A stretch of DNA of 56,196 bases from a virus, in IMG/VR virus record IMGVR_UViG_3300046506_000485, positions 1 to 56,196 of that record; one strand, 5' to 3'. Under the pieces are notes generated by a model. That model was not told the origin of the DNA. It searched no databases and saw only the letters and a list, made by a program, of their open reading frames with translations. Of the stretch, positions 39,959 through 47,555 are shown in pieces; within the stretch, counting starts at the first letter, position 1, and the number at the start of each line of letters is the position of its first letter. The position numbers and the translations under genes were made by a program.

Positions 39959-40162
39959 TCAATTTTCAAATCTTCGGCGGAACGCTTGAATCGTCCCGCT
40001 CATGGATTTCGGCCTGGTTCGCTCCGTGAGTTTTCGTTGCATCCCGATCTTGGCGGTCTCAGCCAGGGTCAAACCCCTGCGCTTTGCCTCCTCCTCCAGA
40101 ACTGTCAAATCCTCAGCGTCGATCAACTCTCCGAGATCCATGCCTTCGTCTTTCTCAGGCAT
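39959..40162 (-). CDS. Small early protein
   Basis: 67-aa protein, acidic N-terminus (DEGMDLGELIDAEDLTVLEEEAKRR) and basic C-terminus (RTRPKSMSGTIQAFRRRF). GAGGAGGG lies before ATG 40162. No HTH motif. It is the third gene after cro, followed by a terminator; the position resembles that of lambdoid delayed-early regulators, but no function is claimed. Confidence 0.6.
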   Translation of the reverse strand: MPEKDEGMDLGELIDAEDLTVLEEEAKRRGLTLAETAKIGMQRKLTERTRPKSMSGTIQAFRRRFEN

Positions 40163-40231
40163 AGGCCCTCCTCTAACTGCGGGTCGCTGTGAGGTCCCTC
40201 GCGGGTCCCTACGCGGGCCCTACTGAAGTGC

Positions 40232-40444
40232 TTAGGCCACTCGGCTATCTGCCTTAGAATTAGCAACAACATCGACAAGCCAAGACTTGAGGACTTCGCG
40301 GGCATAGGCCGATTTGCTGGTTCCATGGATCTTCGCGGCGCAGGTCAGCAGGTCTTCGAATTCGTCATCGAGACGAACCTTGATCTGGTTGATGTTTTTG
40401 CGGTTGGGGCGCGGCTCTTCGGGGGTGCGTGGCTCGTCGTTCAT
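40232..40444 (-). CDS. Ribbon-helix-helix DNA-binding protein
   Basis: 70-aa protein with the Arc/CopG-like pattern: a strand NINQIKVRLDDEFEDLL, then helices KIHGTSKSAYAREVLKSWL. GAGGAG precedes ATG 40444. Second gene of the early minus operon, after cro. No toxin partner is adjacent, so a transcriptional regulator is more likely than an antitoxin. Confidence 0.75.
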   Translation of the reverse strand: MNDEPRTPEEPRPNRKNINQIKVRLDDEFEDLLTCAAKIHGTSKSAYAREVLKSWLVDVVANSKADSRVA

Positions 40445-40473
40445 CGGTGTTGCTCCTCTGTGGTTGGAATTGT

Positions 40474-40701
40474 TTAAGCGGCAGAAAGGATCTGAAATTT
40501 GGCGGGCGGGAACACGTCATCAAGCGTCACCGAGGCACCGAACAGGTTTAAGGCGGCAACGATTCGGCGGCACTCATCTAGGCCTGGCTTGCGCCGATCA
40601 GCTTCGTAGTGGGCGATTGCGCCCTGAGTGAGCCCAACCGTTTTGGCTAAAACCGTCTGCGTGATGCCTGCTTTTTCGCGGACTGCTTTCATATTTGACA
40701 T
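40474..40701 (-). CDS. cro: Cro-like repressor
   Basis: 75-aa HTH protein. Helix-turn-helix at about residues 13-33 (TQTVLAKTVGLTQGAIAHYEADR), a short XRE domain with no dimer extension. It is divergent from the larger CI-like gene across 92 bases with three TAC-N5-GTA sites, the classical CI/Cro layout. GGAG precedes ATG 40701. It would shut the repressor promoter during lytic growth. Confidence 0.85.
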   Translation of the reverse strand: MSNMKAVREKAGITQTVLAKTVGLTQGAIAHYEADRRKPGLDECRRIVAALNLFGASVTLDDVFPPAKFQILSAA

Positions 40702-40725
40702 GGGGTTCTCCGTTCTCTTAATCGG

Positions 40726-40754
40726 ATAATACGTTTTGTACTGGTATAGCGCAA
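40726..40754 (-). promoter_or_regulatory. Early promoter for cro operon (PR-like)
   Basis: Minus-strand -35 TTGCGC (40749-40754), 17-base spacer, -10 TATTAT (40726-40731), giving a leader of about 18 bases before ATG 40701. Operator 40730-40740 overlaps the -10 end and spacer, so a bound repressor would block it. Confidence 0.8.
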
Positions 40755-40799
40755 GCCACCAATACGCTATGTATCTTGAGCGGGATAATACAATGCGTA
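40730..40799. promoter_or_regulatory. Three TAC-N5-GTA operators between cro and repressor
   Basis: Sites TACGTTTTGTA (40730-40740), TACGCTATGTA (40763-40773) and TACAATGCGTA (40789-40799). All share TAC(A/G)-N3-(T/C)GTA, allowing for small mismatch. The third covers the repressor start codon region. They are spaced 33 and 26 bases apart and are the probable CI/Cro binding sites. Confidence 0.7.
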
Positions 40800-41539
40800 A
40801 TATCTACAGCATGAAAAAATGGAACGAGCTGGCAAAGGCCAGGATGAAAGAAACGGGGCTCACTCAGGACAAGCTGGCCGAACGCCTGGGCGTGACTCAG
40901 GGCGCGATTGGGCACTGGCTAAACGAGCGCCGCGAGCCGACTCTTGAAATGATCTCCAAAATCCTTGACGAGGTAGGCTTGCCGCCCTTGGGCGTGGCCT
41001 ATCCGTTCCCGGCTGCCGAAAAGCCATCACGCAATAGAGACTCAAACGCGGAACTTATCGGCGACCTATCTGTATGGGATGAGGGCGATCCGCTTGACGA
41101 GGACGACTGTGAAGTCCCTTACTACGACGAAGTGGAGTTCGCTGGTGGTAATGGAATGACAGAAGTAGTGGAAGTCGCTGACCGAAAATTGCGGTTCAGC
41201 AGTTCAACCCTTAAAGCCGCTGGAGTGGATTGTAAGAGCGCTGCATGTGCCAGGCTCAACGGCAAGAGCATGGAAAGACTTATCCTTGATGGCGCCTCCA
41301 TAGGGTTCGACAGGGCAAGCACGTCGATCATTGATGGTGAGATATATGCCTTCAACCATGGCGGCATGCTCAGGGTGAAGTACCTTCATCGGATGCCCGC
41401 GGGGGCTGTGAGGATTCGCAGCGAGAACTCAGACGAGTTTCCAGACGAGCTGATGACGGCCGAACAGTATCGCGATGAGGTCATTATGCTTGGTCGAGTC
41501 TTTTGGTGGTCCACAGTGAGGCGCGCGCCCAGGGCGTGA
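40793..41539 (+). CDS. CI-like repressor with S24 peptidase domain
   Basis: 248-aa protein. XRE helix-turn-helix at about residues 22-44 (TQDKLAERLGVTQGAIGHWLNER). The C-terminal LexA/CI-type domain has Ser159 (NGKSME) and Lys196 (LRVKYL), the catalytic dyad. Ala117-Gly118 lies about 42 residues before the Ser, a reasonable self-cleavage site, so the prophage should be SOS-inducible. Start ATG 40793 has GAGCGG nine bases upstream; ATG 40811 (MKKWNEL) resembles homologous N-termini and is possible. The promoter is weak by eye. Confidence 0.9.
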   Translation: MRNIYSMKKWNELAKARMKETGLTQDKLAERLGVTQGAIGHWLNERREPTLEMISKILDEVGLPPLGVAYPFPAAEKPSRNRDSNAELIGDLSVWDEGDPLDEDDCEVPYYDEVEFAGGNGMTEVVEVADRKLRFSSSTLKAAGVDCKSAACARLNGKSMERLILDGASIGFDRASTSIIDGEIYAFNHGGMLRVKYLHRMPAGAVRIRSENSDEFPDELMTAEQYRDEVIMLGRVFWWSTVRRAPRA

Positions 41540-41553
41540 CGAATCGCTAACAT

Positions 41554-41580
41554 AGAGCCCGGCCACTGCGCCGGGCTTTT
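41554..41580 (+). terminator. Terminator of the repressor gene
   Basis: AGCCCGGC/GCCGGGCT stem with a six-base loop followed by TTTTCA, starting 15 bases after the repressor stop. Confidence 0.85.
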
Positions 41581-41714
41581 CATATCTGCCGCACCCTGCC
41601 CCTCCGCTCCCCCTGAGCGAACAGCGAAAGCTGATGTAAGACAAAGCAACCCCAATCCGCACCACCATACCAACTCGAAAGACTCGGACTTTTCGTTCGC
41701 TCGAAAATAAATAC

Positions 41715-41754
41715 TACATTTCGTATTGACCACGAATAATACATAACGTACTGT
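41715..41754 (+). promoter_or_regulatory. Second early promoter (PL-like) with two operators
   Basis: -35 TTGACC (41726-41731), 17-base spacer, -10 TACTGT (41749-41754). Operators TACATTTCGTA (41715-41725) and TACATAACGTA (41740-41750) flank and overlap it with 25-base spacing, the same TAC-N5-GTA pattern as at the cro side. It should drive the plus-strand early operon under CI control. Confidence 0.75.
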
Positions 41755-42058
41755 TCACCCATCGAAGCGAAACACGCCGAGACAGGCCGAGAGGCCTCGG
41801 GCAACCGGAAGCTCTTTAGCCACACCCCTTGCCGGATAACCACCGGCCCAGATCCAAAGGCAGCGATGAGTCGGCCTAAACGACTCAGATGGGTGGCCAC
41901 TACCCAAGGCGTGCAGCGTAAAGCGCCAAGACAAGTGTTCCAGCGGGAGACAAACCGAAAGGTCGCGGCTGGAGAGAAAGAACCAGCCAAGAATTTCACT
42001 GATGCAGCTTGGCGACAGGCTGCATTGGGAAATACCCCACTCCACTCGAGGTAATCCC
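41755..42058 (+). other. Early leader, no convincing gene
   Basis: About 300 bases between the PL-like promoter and the TerB-like gene. It contains a GAGTCG/CGACTC hairpin near 41867 and several short GC-rich arms. A 62-codon frame at 41866-42054 has only AAGG upstream and an Arg/Gln/Lys-rich product lacking features, so I do not call it. Possible antitermination leader or small RNA. Confidence 0.4.
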
Positions 42059-42493
42059 ATGTTAGGCAAACTGTTTGGCAAGAAGTCTGGTCAGGCCCGC
42101 GCTGCTGTATCGAAGCTGGCGAATCGCGATCTGATGGAAGCTGTCGTATACGGCGCTATCTACGTAGCCGCTGCTGATGGCGAGCTGGAAGAAAGCGAGC
42201 TAAGCAAGATCGAAACCATCCTCAGCAACAACCCGGCGCTCCAGGGCTTCGGCGCTGAGCTGTCCAACACCATCGACCGCGCCAAGACGGACTTCAAGTC
42301 TGGTGCCCGCATCCTGCGTCAGAACGCCGAGAAAGAACTGGGCGATCTGGCCCACAGCCCAGCCGAAGCGCTCACTGTACTGAACGTGATGCTGACGGTT
42401 GCCGAAGCAGATGGCGAAATCGAAGACAGCGAACTCAAGGCGCTGGAACGCTCGGCGAAGCTGCTCGGCCTCAACCTGAAAGACCACCTGTAA
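42059..42493 (+). CDS. TerB-like protein
   Basis: 144-aa protein of the TerB/tellurite-resistance-like helical fold, with two acidic metal-type motifs: AAADGELEESEL (about residues 38-49) and AEADGEIEDSEL (about 120-131). The N-terminal MLGKLFGKKSGQA is a basic amphipathic start. GAGG precedes ATG 42059. It is the first gene of the plus early operon. TerB proteins are linked to stress and phage inhibition in bacteria; the phage role is unknown. Confidence 0.8.
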   Translation: MLGKLFGKKSGQARAAVSKLANRDLMEAVVYGAIYVAAADGELEESELSKIETILSNNPALQGFGAELSNTIDRAKTDFKSGARILRQNAEKELGDLAHSPAEALTVLNVMLTVAEADGEIEDSELKALERSAKLLGLNLKDHL

Positions 42494-42664
42494 ATGGCCT
42501 GGGTCAAGGTAATGGGGAATCGGCTTCGGTCGTTTCTCATTCTGGCCCTGCTCATCGGCGTTGTGCTGATCGACTCGGTTTCTCGAATCATCAGCATGTG
42601 CGCCGACGGGTTTCTTGCGGTGCTGATCCTGCTGCTGATCTGGCCGCTCATCAAGAGCAAGTGA
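42494..42664 (+). CDS. Small membrane protein
   Basis: 56-aa protein (MAWVKVMGNRLRSFLILALL...). Two hydrophobic spans (about residues 13-28 and 41-53) separated by SVSRIISMCADG. It starts one base after the TerB-like stop, so it is coupled to it. Could work with the TerB-like protein at the membrane; function unknown. Confidence 0.7.
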   Translation: MAWVKVMGNRLRSFLILALLIGVVLIDSVSRIISMCADGFLAVLILLLIWPLIKSK

Positions 42665-42992
42665 GCATCACCTCAGCCAATTCGATGAGTTGGCTGAAGG
42701 ATGTAGGACGCCAACCCCGCAGACGCGGGACACCTTGCATCAAGCAGATGAATGCCCGGGCTGACGGGCAAGTGTAAGACCTGAGGGATCGCGGGAATCG
42801 TGGCCGGTAAAGTGAGTAAGCGCCCAGATGGCCACGGCGAGTCCAGGAATAAGCGGCTGAAACCTTCGCCCCGGTGAAACTCCGGTGTCACTAAGGCCGC
42901 TAATAGTCGTGCCGGGATCAGCTCCGGTCATCTGCACCCCCATTCAATAGGTAGCCACTGCCTGCCCAGTGAGCGAGCAATAGGAGATTGCG
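42665..42992 (+). other. Structured untranslated region of 328 bases
   Basis: No supported gene. Inverted repeats are dense: CAGCCAA/TTGGCTG (42674-42696), CCCCGC/GCGGG near 42715-42730, GCCCG/CGGGC near 42755-42770, a long GTGGCC/GGCCAC pair near 42800-42833, and a repeated CCGGTG near 42872-42890. It ends with CCCATTCAAT and a CACTG/CAGTG hairpin before GGAG and ATG 42993. It may encode a noncoding RNA or a long regulated leader. Confidence 0.45.
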
Positions 42993-43295
42993 ATGAGTGA
43001 ATTCAAGGTCGTGTACACAAGCCAAGACAGTCGATGGCCTGATCATGTAGTGGTTTCTGTGCAAACCGATCGCGAAGCTGACGAAGTAATACGCTTGGTC
43101 GATGCTGCGCCTGACTTGCTCGCAGTGCTCAACAAGGTGATCGAAGCGGCCTGCACCGTCAGCAACGGCTCCGAAGTAGTGCGTGCCAAGCGTGACGAGC
43201 AGGATGACATCCATACCCACGAACGCTGGGCAATGGAAGAACTGGATAAGGTTGTGGCCGAAGCATTGTTGATAGTCGAGAAAGTCACCGCGTAA
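42993..43295 (+). CDS. Hypothetical early protein
   Basis: 100-aa protein starting MSEFKVVYTSQDSRWPDHV, with AGGAG before ATG 42993. Beta-strand start then helices (ADEVIRLVDAAPDLLAVLNKVIEAA), and a long acidic helix at the end. No Cys motif or membrane segment. Phage proteins ending in AAPDLLxxL helices are common and unassigned. It follows the structured 328-base leader. Confidence 0.7.
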   Translation: MSEFKVVYTSQDSRWPDHVVVSVQTDREADEVIRLVDAAPDLLAVLNKVIEAACTVSNGSEVVRAKRDEQDDIHTHERWAMEELDKVVAEALLIVEKVTA

Positions 43296-43417
43296 CACCC
43301 GCCTAAACCCCCGCCGAACATACCGCACTGCCCATCCTCCGCTGCCTATCTGGCCGTTCGCGTTCTTGTGTGGGCAGTTCCGTGTGTTTGGTTAATCAGC
43401 TCGCCATGGAGGCGACC

Positions 43418-43702
43418 ATGACTTACGAAGTGATTATTGAGGATTACGTCCTCGAGGTTTTCATCAGCGCCATCGTGGACGTTAAGCCTTCGCCTTCGAA
43501 CTGGACGAGCGACTGGGACCACGACGGGTATCGCGAGCTTGAATTCGAGGTCTGGTCGGGCTTTACGTACGACGATGATCGGATACCGATGGACATCGGA
43601 AAGAACGCCTGCGCAGCGGTTGCAGAACAGTACGCCGAGGAAATCGAAACCGAACTCTGGCGCCAGATTGATGAGGCCAAAAAAGGCCGGAGAGCAGCAT
43701 GA
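43418..43702 (+). CDS. Hypothetical early protein, acidic
   Basis: 94-aa protein (MTYEVIIEDYVLEVFIS...). GGAGG precedes ATG 43418. Acidic/aromatic, with DWDHDGYRELEFEVWSG in the middle and a charged helix at the end (YAEEIETELWRQIDEAKKG). It overlaps the next gene (ATGA). Not recognised. Confidence 0.7.
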   Translation: MTYEVIIEDYVLEVFISAIVDVKPSPSNWTSDWDHDGYRELEFEVWSGFTYDDDRIPMDIGKNACAAVAEQYAEEIETELWRQIDEAKKGRRAA

Positions 43703-43917
43703 CGCCGCATGACATCGCACTTCATTGGATCGAGCGTGAGATTCGCAAGATTCCGACATCGATCATGCCAACCAACGTAGCTGAATGCGCCTGCGCGGCC
43801 GCATACCTGTCCTGCGACCTGGGAGCCATCACCGCCCAGGAGCGTGACGAGTTGGTGGCACGCATCCGAGCTGCTGAGATTCCCCGCTACCTTGAATTGC
43901 TGGAGAAAGCAGCATGA
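43699..43917 (+). CDS. Small early protein
   Basis: 72-aa all-helical protein (MTPHDIALHWIEREIRKIP...). Cys pair in VAECACAAAYLSC; no clear metal site. Starts and stops overlap neighbours by ATGA on both sides, giving good evidence of translation. Function unknown. Confidence 0.7.
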   Translation: MTPHDIALHWIEREIRKIPTSIMPTNVAECACAAAYLSCDLGAITAQERDELVARIRAAEIPRYLELLEKAA

Positions 43918-44105
43918 CCCCTCTCTACCCCTCCCTGATCGACGAACAAGTCGAAGAGGCTGCCGAGCCTTTTGCAACCATCGCTCGCGGCAGGCCATTT
44001 AACGAGGTCATAGGCCGCCCTCGCGAGTTTCTTGTGCAGAACCTTCCCAAGCAGTTGGCCGCCACTATCAAAGGTGGTCGTATTGCGGTGAGGGAGCGGT
44101 CTTGA
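43914..44105 (+). CDS. Small early protein
   Basis: 63-aa protein (MTPLYPSLIDEQVEEAAEPFATI...), with acidic start and a basic C-terminus (KGGRIAVRERS). ATGA overlap with the 72-aa gene upstream and TTGA overlap with the 35-aa gene downstream. Not recognised. Confidence 0.65.
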   Translation: MTPLYPSLIDEQVEEAAEPFATIARGRPFNEVIGRPREFLVQNLPKQLAATIKGGRIAVRERS

Positions 44106-44209
44106 CCCGCTACCAGCACGCCAAGCGCATCACATTCTGGCGCGGCAGTTTCGTCACCCTTCTGCTCTGTTCGGCCTGGATAGTCGCCAGCGCCTACGCA
44201 CCGCACTGA
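44102..44209 (+). CDS. 35-aa membrane microprotein (TTG start)
   Basis: 35-residue frame translating as MTRYQHAKRITFWRG followed by a hydrophobic span FVTLLLCSAWIVASAYA. TTG 44102 overlaps the previous TGA (TTGA), and GAGGGAG lies seven bases upstream. N-terminal positive charges suggest a cytoplasmic N-terminus. Function unknown. Confidence 0.6.
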   Translation: MTRYQHAKRITFWRGSFVTLLLCSAWIVASAYAPH

Positions 44210-44269
44210 TTCAACCCTCCCCCATTCAATCGCAGCGCCCCGGCAACGGCATGGCGCGTGGAGATAGTC

Positions 44270-45025
44270 ATGTCTGATTTAACCGTAAAGCAAAGTTTCA
44301 GTCTCACCCCGTCGTCGCTGACTGAGGCAATGGCGTTTGCCGACATTCTCGCCAAGTCGACCATCGTGCCGAAAGAGTTCCTCGGCAATCCCGGCAACAT
44401 CTTGGTGGCGATCCAGTGGGGTCTTGAGCTTGGCCTGCAACCTCTGCAAGCGATGCAAAACATCGCAGTCATCAACGGTCGTCCAGCTCTTTGGGGTGAC
44501 GCAGTCATTGCCCTGGTGCGCGGCTCGACTCTTTGCGAATACGTCTACGAGGAAGACGACGGCCACGTTGCCACATGCCGAGTGAAGCGCCGCGGCGAGA
44601 ACGAGCAGGTCCGCACGTTCAGCATGGATGACGCGAAGGTCGCTGGCCTGATGGGCAAATCTGGCCCTTGGACGCAGCACCCGAAGCGGATGCGCCAGAT
44701 GCGCGCCCGAGCGTTCGCCCTGCGTGACGTGTTCCCTGACGTGCTGCGCGGCATGCCGGTAGCAGAAGAGCTGCAGGACATGCCGAAAGAGCGCGAGCCG
44801 GGCGCAACGCTGAGCAGCGTGCCGAAGATTGATGCGCCGGCGGCACTGCCTGAGTACCCGGCTGAACTGCTCACGGAAAACCTCGTTAAGTGGCAGCCGC
44901 TTATCGATTCCGGCCGAACCAGTCCTGACCACCTGATCGCGACCATCAGCAGCAAATACACGCTGACCGATGACCAGGCCACCACCATCAAGAACCTGAA
45001 AGCACTCGACGGAGAGGCAGCATGA
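44270..45025 (+). CDS. recT: RecT single-strand annealing protein
   Basis: 251-aa recombinase. Blocks such as AMAFADILAKSTIVPKEFLGNPGNILVAIQWG, LQPLQAMQNIAVINGRPALWGDA, and RMRQMRARAFALRDVFPDVLRG match the RecT/Redbeta group used by many phages. It anneals strands made by the adjacent exonuclease. ATG 44270 has GGAG in range; a GTG four codons upstream is less likely. Overlaps the YqaJ gene (ATGA). Confidence 0.92.
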   Translation: MSDLTVKQSFSLTPSSLTEAMAFADILAKSTIVPKEFLGNPGNILVAIQWGLELGLQPLQAMQNIAVINGRPALWGDAVIALVRGSTLCEYVYEEDDGHVATCRVKRRGENEQVRTFSMDDAKVAGLMGKSGPWTQHPKRMRQMRARAFALRDVFPDVLRGMPVAEELQDMPKEREPGATLSSVPKIDAPAALPEYPAELLTENLVKWQPLIDSGRTSPDHLIATISSKYTLTDDQATTIKNLKALDGEAA

Positions 45026-46662
45026 AAATTCACAACGTAGCCCAAGGCAGCGCCGAATGGCACGCCCTCCGCGCCAAGCACTTTACCGCTTCGGAAGCTC
45101 CGGCAATGATGGGCACCTCGAAGTACCAGAGCCGCACTGACCTGCTGACCATGAAGACAACCGGCATCGCGCCGGACGTCACGCCGCAGATGCAGCGCAT
45201 CTTTGATCGGGGTCATGCGACCGAGGCTATGGCCCGCCCGCTGGTTGAGGGCATGATCGGCGAAGAGCTTTACCCTGTCGTCGGCACCAGCGGCAACCTG
45301 CTCGCCTCAATGGATGGCGCGACGATGCTCGTCGAGACATTGTTCGAGCACAAGCTCTGGAACGAATCGCTGGCCGCCCAAGTTCGCGCCGAACAGCTTC
45401 ACCCGCACTACTACTGGCAGTTGGAGCAACAACTGCTCGTAAGCGGCGCCGAGCGAGTAATTTTCGTCTGCTCCGACGGCACCGCTGATAATTTCGTGTC
45501 GATGGAATACCGCCCTGTCGACGGCCGTGCCGCGCAGTTGGTCGAAGGCTGGAAACAGTTCGAAGCAGATCTTGCCGGGCACTCCCCGGTTGAAGCCATT
45601 GCCGAAGCGGTCGGTAAGACGCCAGACAGCCTGCCCGCGCTGCGCATCGAAGTTACCGGCATGGTAACCGCAAGCAACCTTGAGCAGTTCAAGGCTCACT
45701 CGCTGGCAGTGTTCGGGGCGATCAACACTGACCTGCAGACCGATCAGCACTTCGCCGACGCGGAGAAAACTGTGAAGTGGTGCGGTGATGTCGAAGAGCG
45801 ACTGGCAGCGGCAAAGCAGCACGCACTGAGCCAGACCGAAAGTATTGATGCCCTCTTTCGTGCCATCGACGAAATCAGCGCCGAAGCGCGCAGCAAGCGC
45901 CTCGAACTCGACAAGCTGGTGAAAGCACGCAAAATCGCCATCCGCGACGACATCGTGATGACCGCAGCAAAATCGCTGCAAACTCATATTGACCAGATCA
46001 ACGCTTCGCTGGCCGGGAAGGCACGACTGCCGAAAGTGGTCGCCGATTTCGCCGGGGCCATCAAGGGCAAAAAGACGATCGCCAGCCTGCGCGATGCCGC
46101 AGACAGTGAGCTGGCCCGAGCCAAGATCGAAGCAAGCCAGTTGGGTGACAGCATCCGCTGCAACCTGAACAGCCTGGACGAGCTCGCCGCCGACTACACC
46201 TTCCTGTTCAACGATACCGATCGGCTGATCCTGAAAGCCAATGACGATTTGGTATCGCTGATCAAGGTGCGGATTTCCGAGCACAAGCAGGCAGAAGAAG
46301 CCAAGGAAGCGGCGCAGCGCGAGCGAATCCGCAAGGAAGAAGTTGCGCGTATTGAGCGGGAAACAGCGGATCGCATTGCGGCCGACGCCAAAGAGGCATC
46401 ACCACTAGCCACTCCCGCACCGGTGAAGGTCGAGCAGCCAGCGGTGCGGGTAGCAGCCGTGCCATCTGCCAAGGTTCCTCCGAAGCCGATGAAGTACGAA
46501 GCGCGGGTGACAGACCTTGAAGCTTTGGTGAAAGCCGTTGCTGCGGGCGAAGTGCCTATCAGTGTACTGACGGTCAACTGGCAGGGCCTCGATGATCTGG
46601 TCGAAGCCCAGGGCTCTGAATTCAACGTGCCGGGGGTAACCCTGGAGCAGGTGGCAGCATGA
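45022..46662 (+). CDS. YqaJ-type exonuclease with C-terminal coiled coil
   Basis: 546-aa protein. Residues 1-200 form a YqaJ/lambda-exonuclease nuclease: SAEWHALRAKHFTASEAPAMMG, D98 in ASMDG and E109-x-K111 in LFEHKLW as active-site residues, plus an upstream E68. Residues about 240-440 are long helices, and 410-470 a charged coiled coil (EEAKEAAQRERIRKEEVARIERE). The end is a small domain with Pro/Val-rich linker. It makes 3' single strands for RecT. The extra C-terminal 300 residues exceed typical YqaJ length (about 200-330). Confidence 0.85.
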   Translation: MKIHNVAQGSAEWHALRAKHFTASEAPAMMGTSKYQSRTDLLTMKTTGIAPDVTPQMQRIFDRGHATEAMARPLVEGMIGEELYPVVGTSGNLLASMDGATMLVETLFEHKLWNESLAAQVRAEQLHPHYYWQLEQQLLVSGAERVIFVCSDGTADNFVSMEYRPVDGRAAQLVEGWKQFEADLAGHSPVEAIAEAVGKTPDSLPALRIEVTGMVTASNLEQFKAHSLAVFGAINTDLQTDQHFADAEKTVKWCGDVEERLAAAKQHALSQTESIDALFRAIDEISAEARSKRLELDKLVKARKIAIRDDIVMTAAKSLQTHIDQINASLAGKARLPKVVADFAGAIKGKKTIASLRDAADSELARAKIEASQLGDSIRCNLNSLDELAADYTFLFNDTDRLILKANDDLVSLIKVRISEHKQAEEAKEAAQRERIRKEEVARIERETADRIAADAKEASPLATPAPVKVEQPAVRVAAVPSAKVPPKPMKYEARVTDLEALVKAVAAGEVPISVLTVNWQGLDDLVEAQGSEFNVPGVTLEQVAA

Positions 46663-47261
46663 GCGTATCCATGGAACACAGCACCATCCAGTTCAACAGC
46701 CTGCAGTCGGCCATCATCAACACGCAGGTCGATGATTTCCTTCGCCGCGGTGGTGAGATATCCAGCGAGGCGCCGGTACAGCCTGCTCCAAGGCCGTATG
46801 GTCGCGTAGCTCCTGCCGTCGCCTCGGTGCGTCGGGCAAAGTCGCTTGCAGCCGAGCCGCGGCGCACAGTTAAAAAGCCGCGGACCAATCCTTCGGCGTA
46901 CCCGCCAGAGCTGATCGAATCGATTCGCGCCATGGCTGCGGAAATGACGCAGGAGCAGGTCGCAGAGAAAACGGGCATGACAGCGAACAAGCTCTACTCG
47001 CTGGCAGGGCGCAACGGTTTCACGTTCGTCCAGGCTGAAAACCCCGGCGTGTCGAACCTGATTCACAAGAGCATTGATGAGCGGCGCGACCTGCAAAACG
47101 TCGAGCGGATCAAGTCTTTCATGGCGCTCGGAATCAACCGCCGGCAGGCAGCAAAGCACATGGGCATCAGCACCTGTTATTTCTCTCGGCTGATTGCGGA
47201 CTACTCAATCGACTATCCGAAGTGTGAGCCGGGCTCCAGGAAGAAGGCGGTCAGCGCTTGA
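46659..47261 (+). CDS. DNA-binding protein with two HTH segments
   Basis: 200-aa protein. The N-terminal 85 residues are basic and Pro/Ala-rich. HTH 1 at about 95-118 (TQEQVAEKTGMTANKLYSLAGRNG) and HTH 2 at about 162-185 (NRRQAAKHMGISTCYFSRLIADY). ATGA overlap with the exonuclease gene. A regulator or recombination partner; a candidate transcription factor of this phage. Not assigned to a named family. Confidence 0.75.
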   Translation: MSVSMEHSTIQFNSLQSAIINTQVDDFLRRGGEISSEAPVQPAPRPYGRVAPAVASVRRAKSLAAEPRRTVKKPRTNPSAYPPELIESIRAMAAEMTQEQVAEKTGMTANKLYSLAGRNGFTFVQAENPGVSNLIHKSIDERRDLQNVERIKSFMALGINRRQAAKHMGISTCYFSRLIADYSIDYPKCEPGSRKKAVSA

Positions 47262-47277
47262 AACGATCCATCCCCCA

Positions 47278-47297
47278 GCGCCGCAAGCGAGCGGCGC
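47278..47297 (+). other. Perfect 7-bp hairpin after the HTH gene
   Basis: GCGCCGC and GCGGCGC pair around a six-base loop (AAGCGA), 17 bases after the stop at 47261. No T-run follows, so probably an RNA-stabilising leader hairpin of the next gene. Confidence 0.55.
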
Positions 47298-47327
47298 AAC
47301 ACCATCTGCCACCGAGTGGTATCGAAC

Positions 47328-47555
47328 ATGCAACTACCACCAACCAGCTATCAGATGACTATGACGGACGCGGTACTCGCTTTGCTTCTGGCGTATCGAA
47401 TCCACGGCACGGATGCGGCAATCAAGGCGACTGCTCATCGTGTCCGAGACAAAGTTCGGATCGGCTGTCGCCCAACTATCAATAATGTGATTCGTTGCAG
47501 CTCGCAGACCGCTTGGGCGAAGAATCTTTGCGAGGACGATGGATCATGGCTTTGA
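47328..47555 (+). CDS. Small hypothetical protein
   Basis: 75-aa protein (MQLPPTSYQMTMTDAVLALLLAYRIHG...). Helical, with a hydrophobic patch (AVLALLLAYRI) and a basic middle (RVRDKVRIGCRP). It overlaps the next gene by ten bases. A competing frame from TTG 47258 seems to be a shadow since it crosses the hairpin. ATG 47328 has only weak GAG nearby, so the start is uncertain. Confidence 0.55.
   Translation: MQLPPTSYQMTMTDAVLALLLAYRIHGTDAAIKATAHRVRDKVRIGCRPTINNVIRCSSQTAWAKNLCEDDGSWL

Noticed and set aside
40232-40444. Ribbon-helix-helix gene as an antitoxin
   Set aside because: No adjacent toxin-like gene; neighbours are cro and a small early gene, so a regulator is more likely.
41866-42054. 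62-codon plus-strand frame in the PL-like leader
   Set aside because: Only a weak AAGG upstream and no conserved feature; it overlaps a hairpin and ends just before the TerB-like ribosome site. A leader peptide cannot be excluded.
45307-46284. 325-codon minus-strand frame
   Set aside because: Antisense of the YqaJ exonuclease gene, which has clear active-site residues.
47258-47485. 75-codon frame with TTG start overlapping the HTH gene stop
   Set aside because: The TTGA overlap is attractive, but the frame crosses a perfect hairpin, is Arg/Ser/His-rich and competes with 47328-47555.
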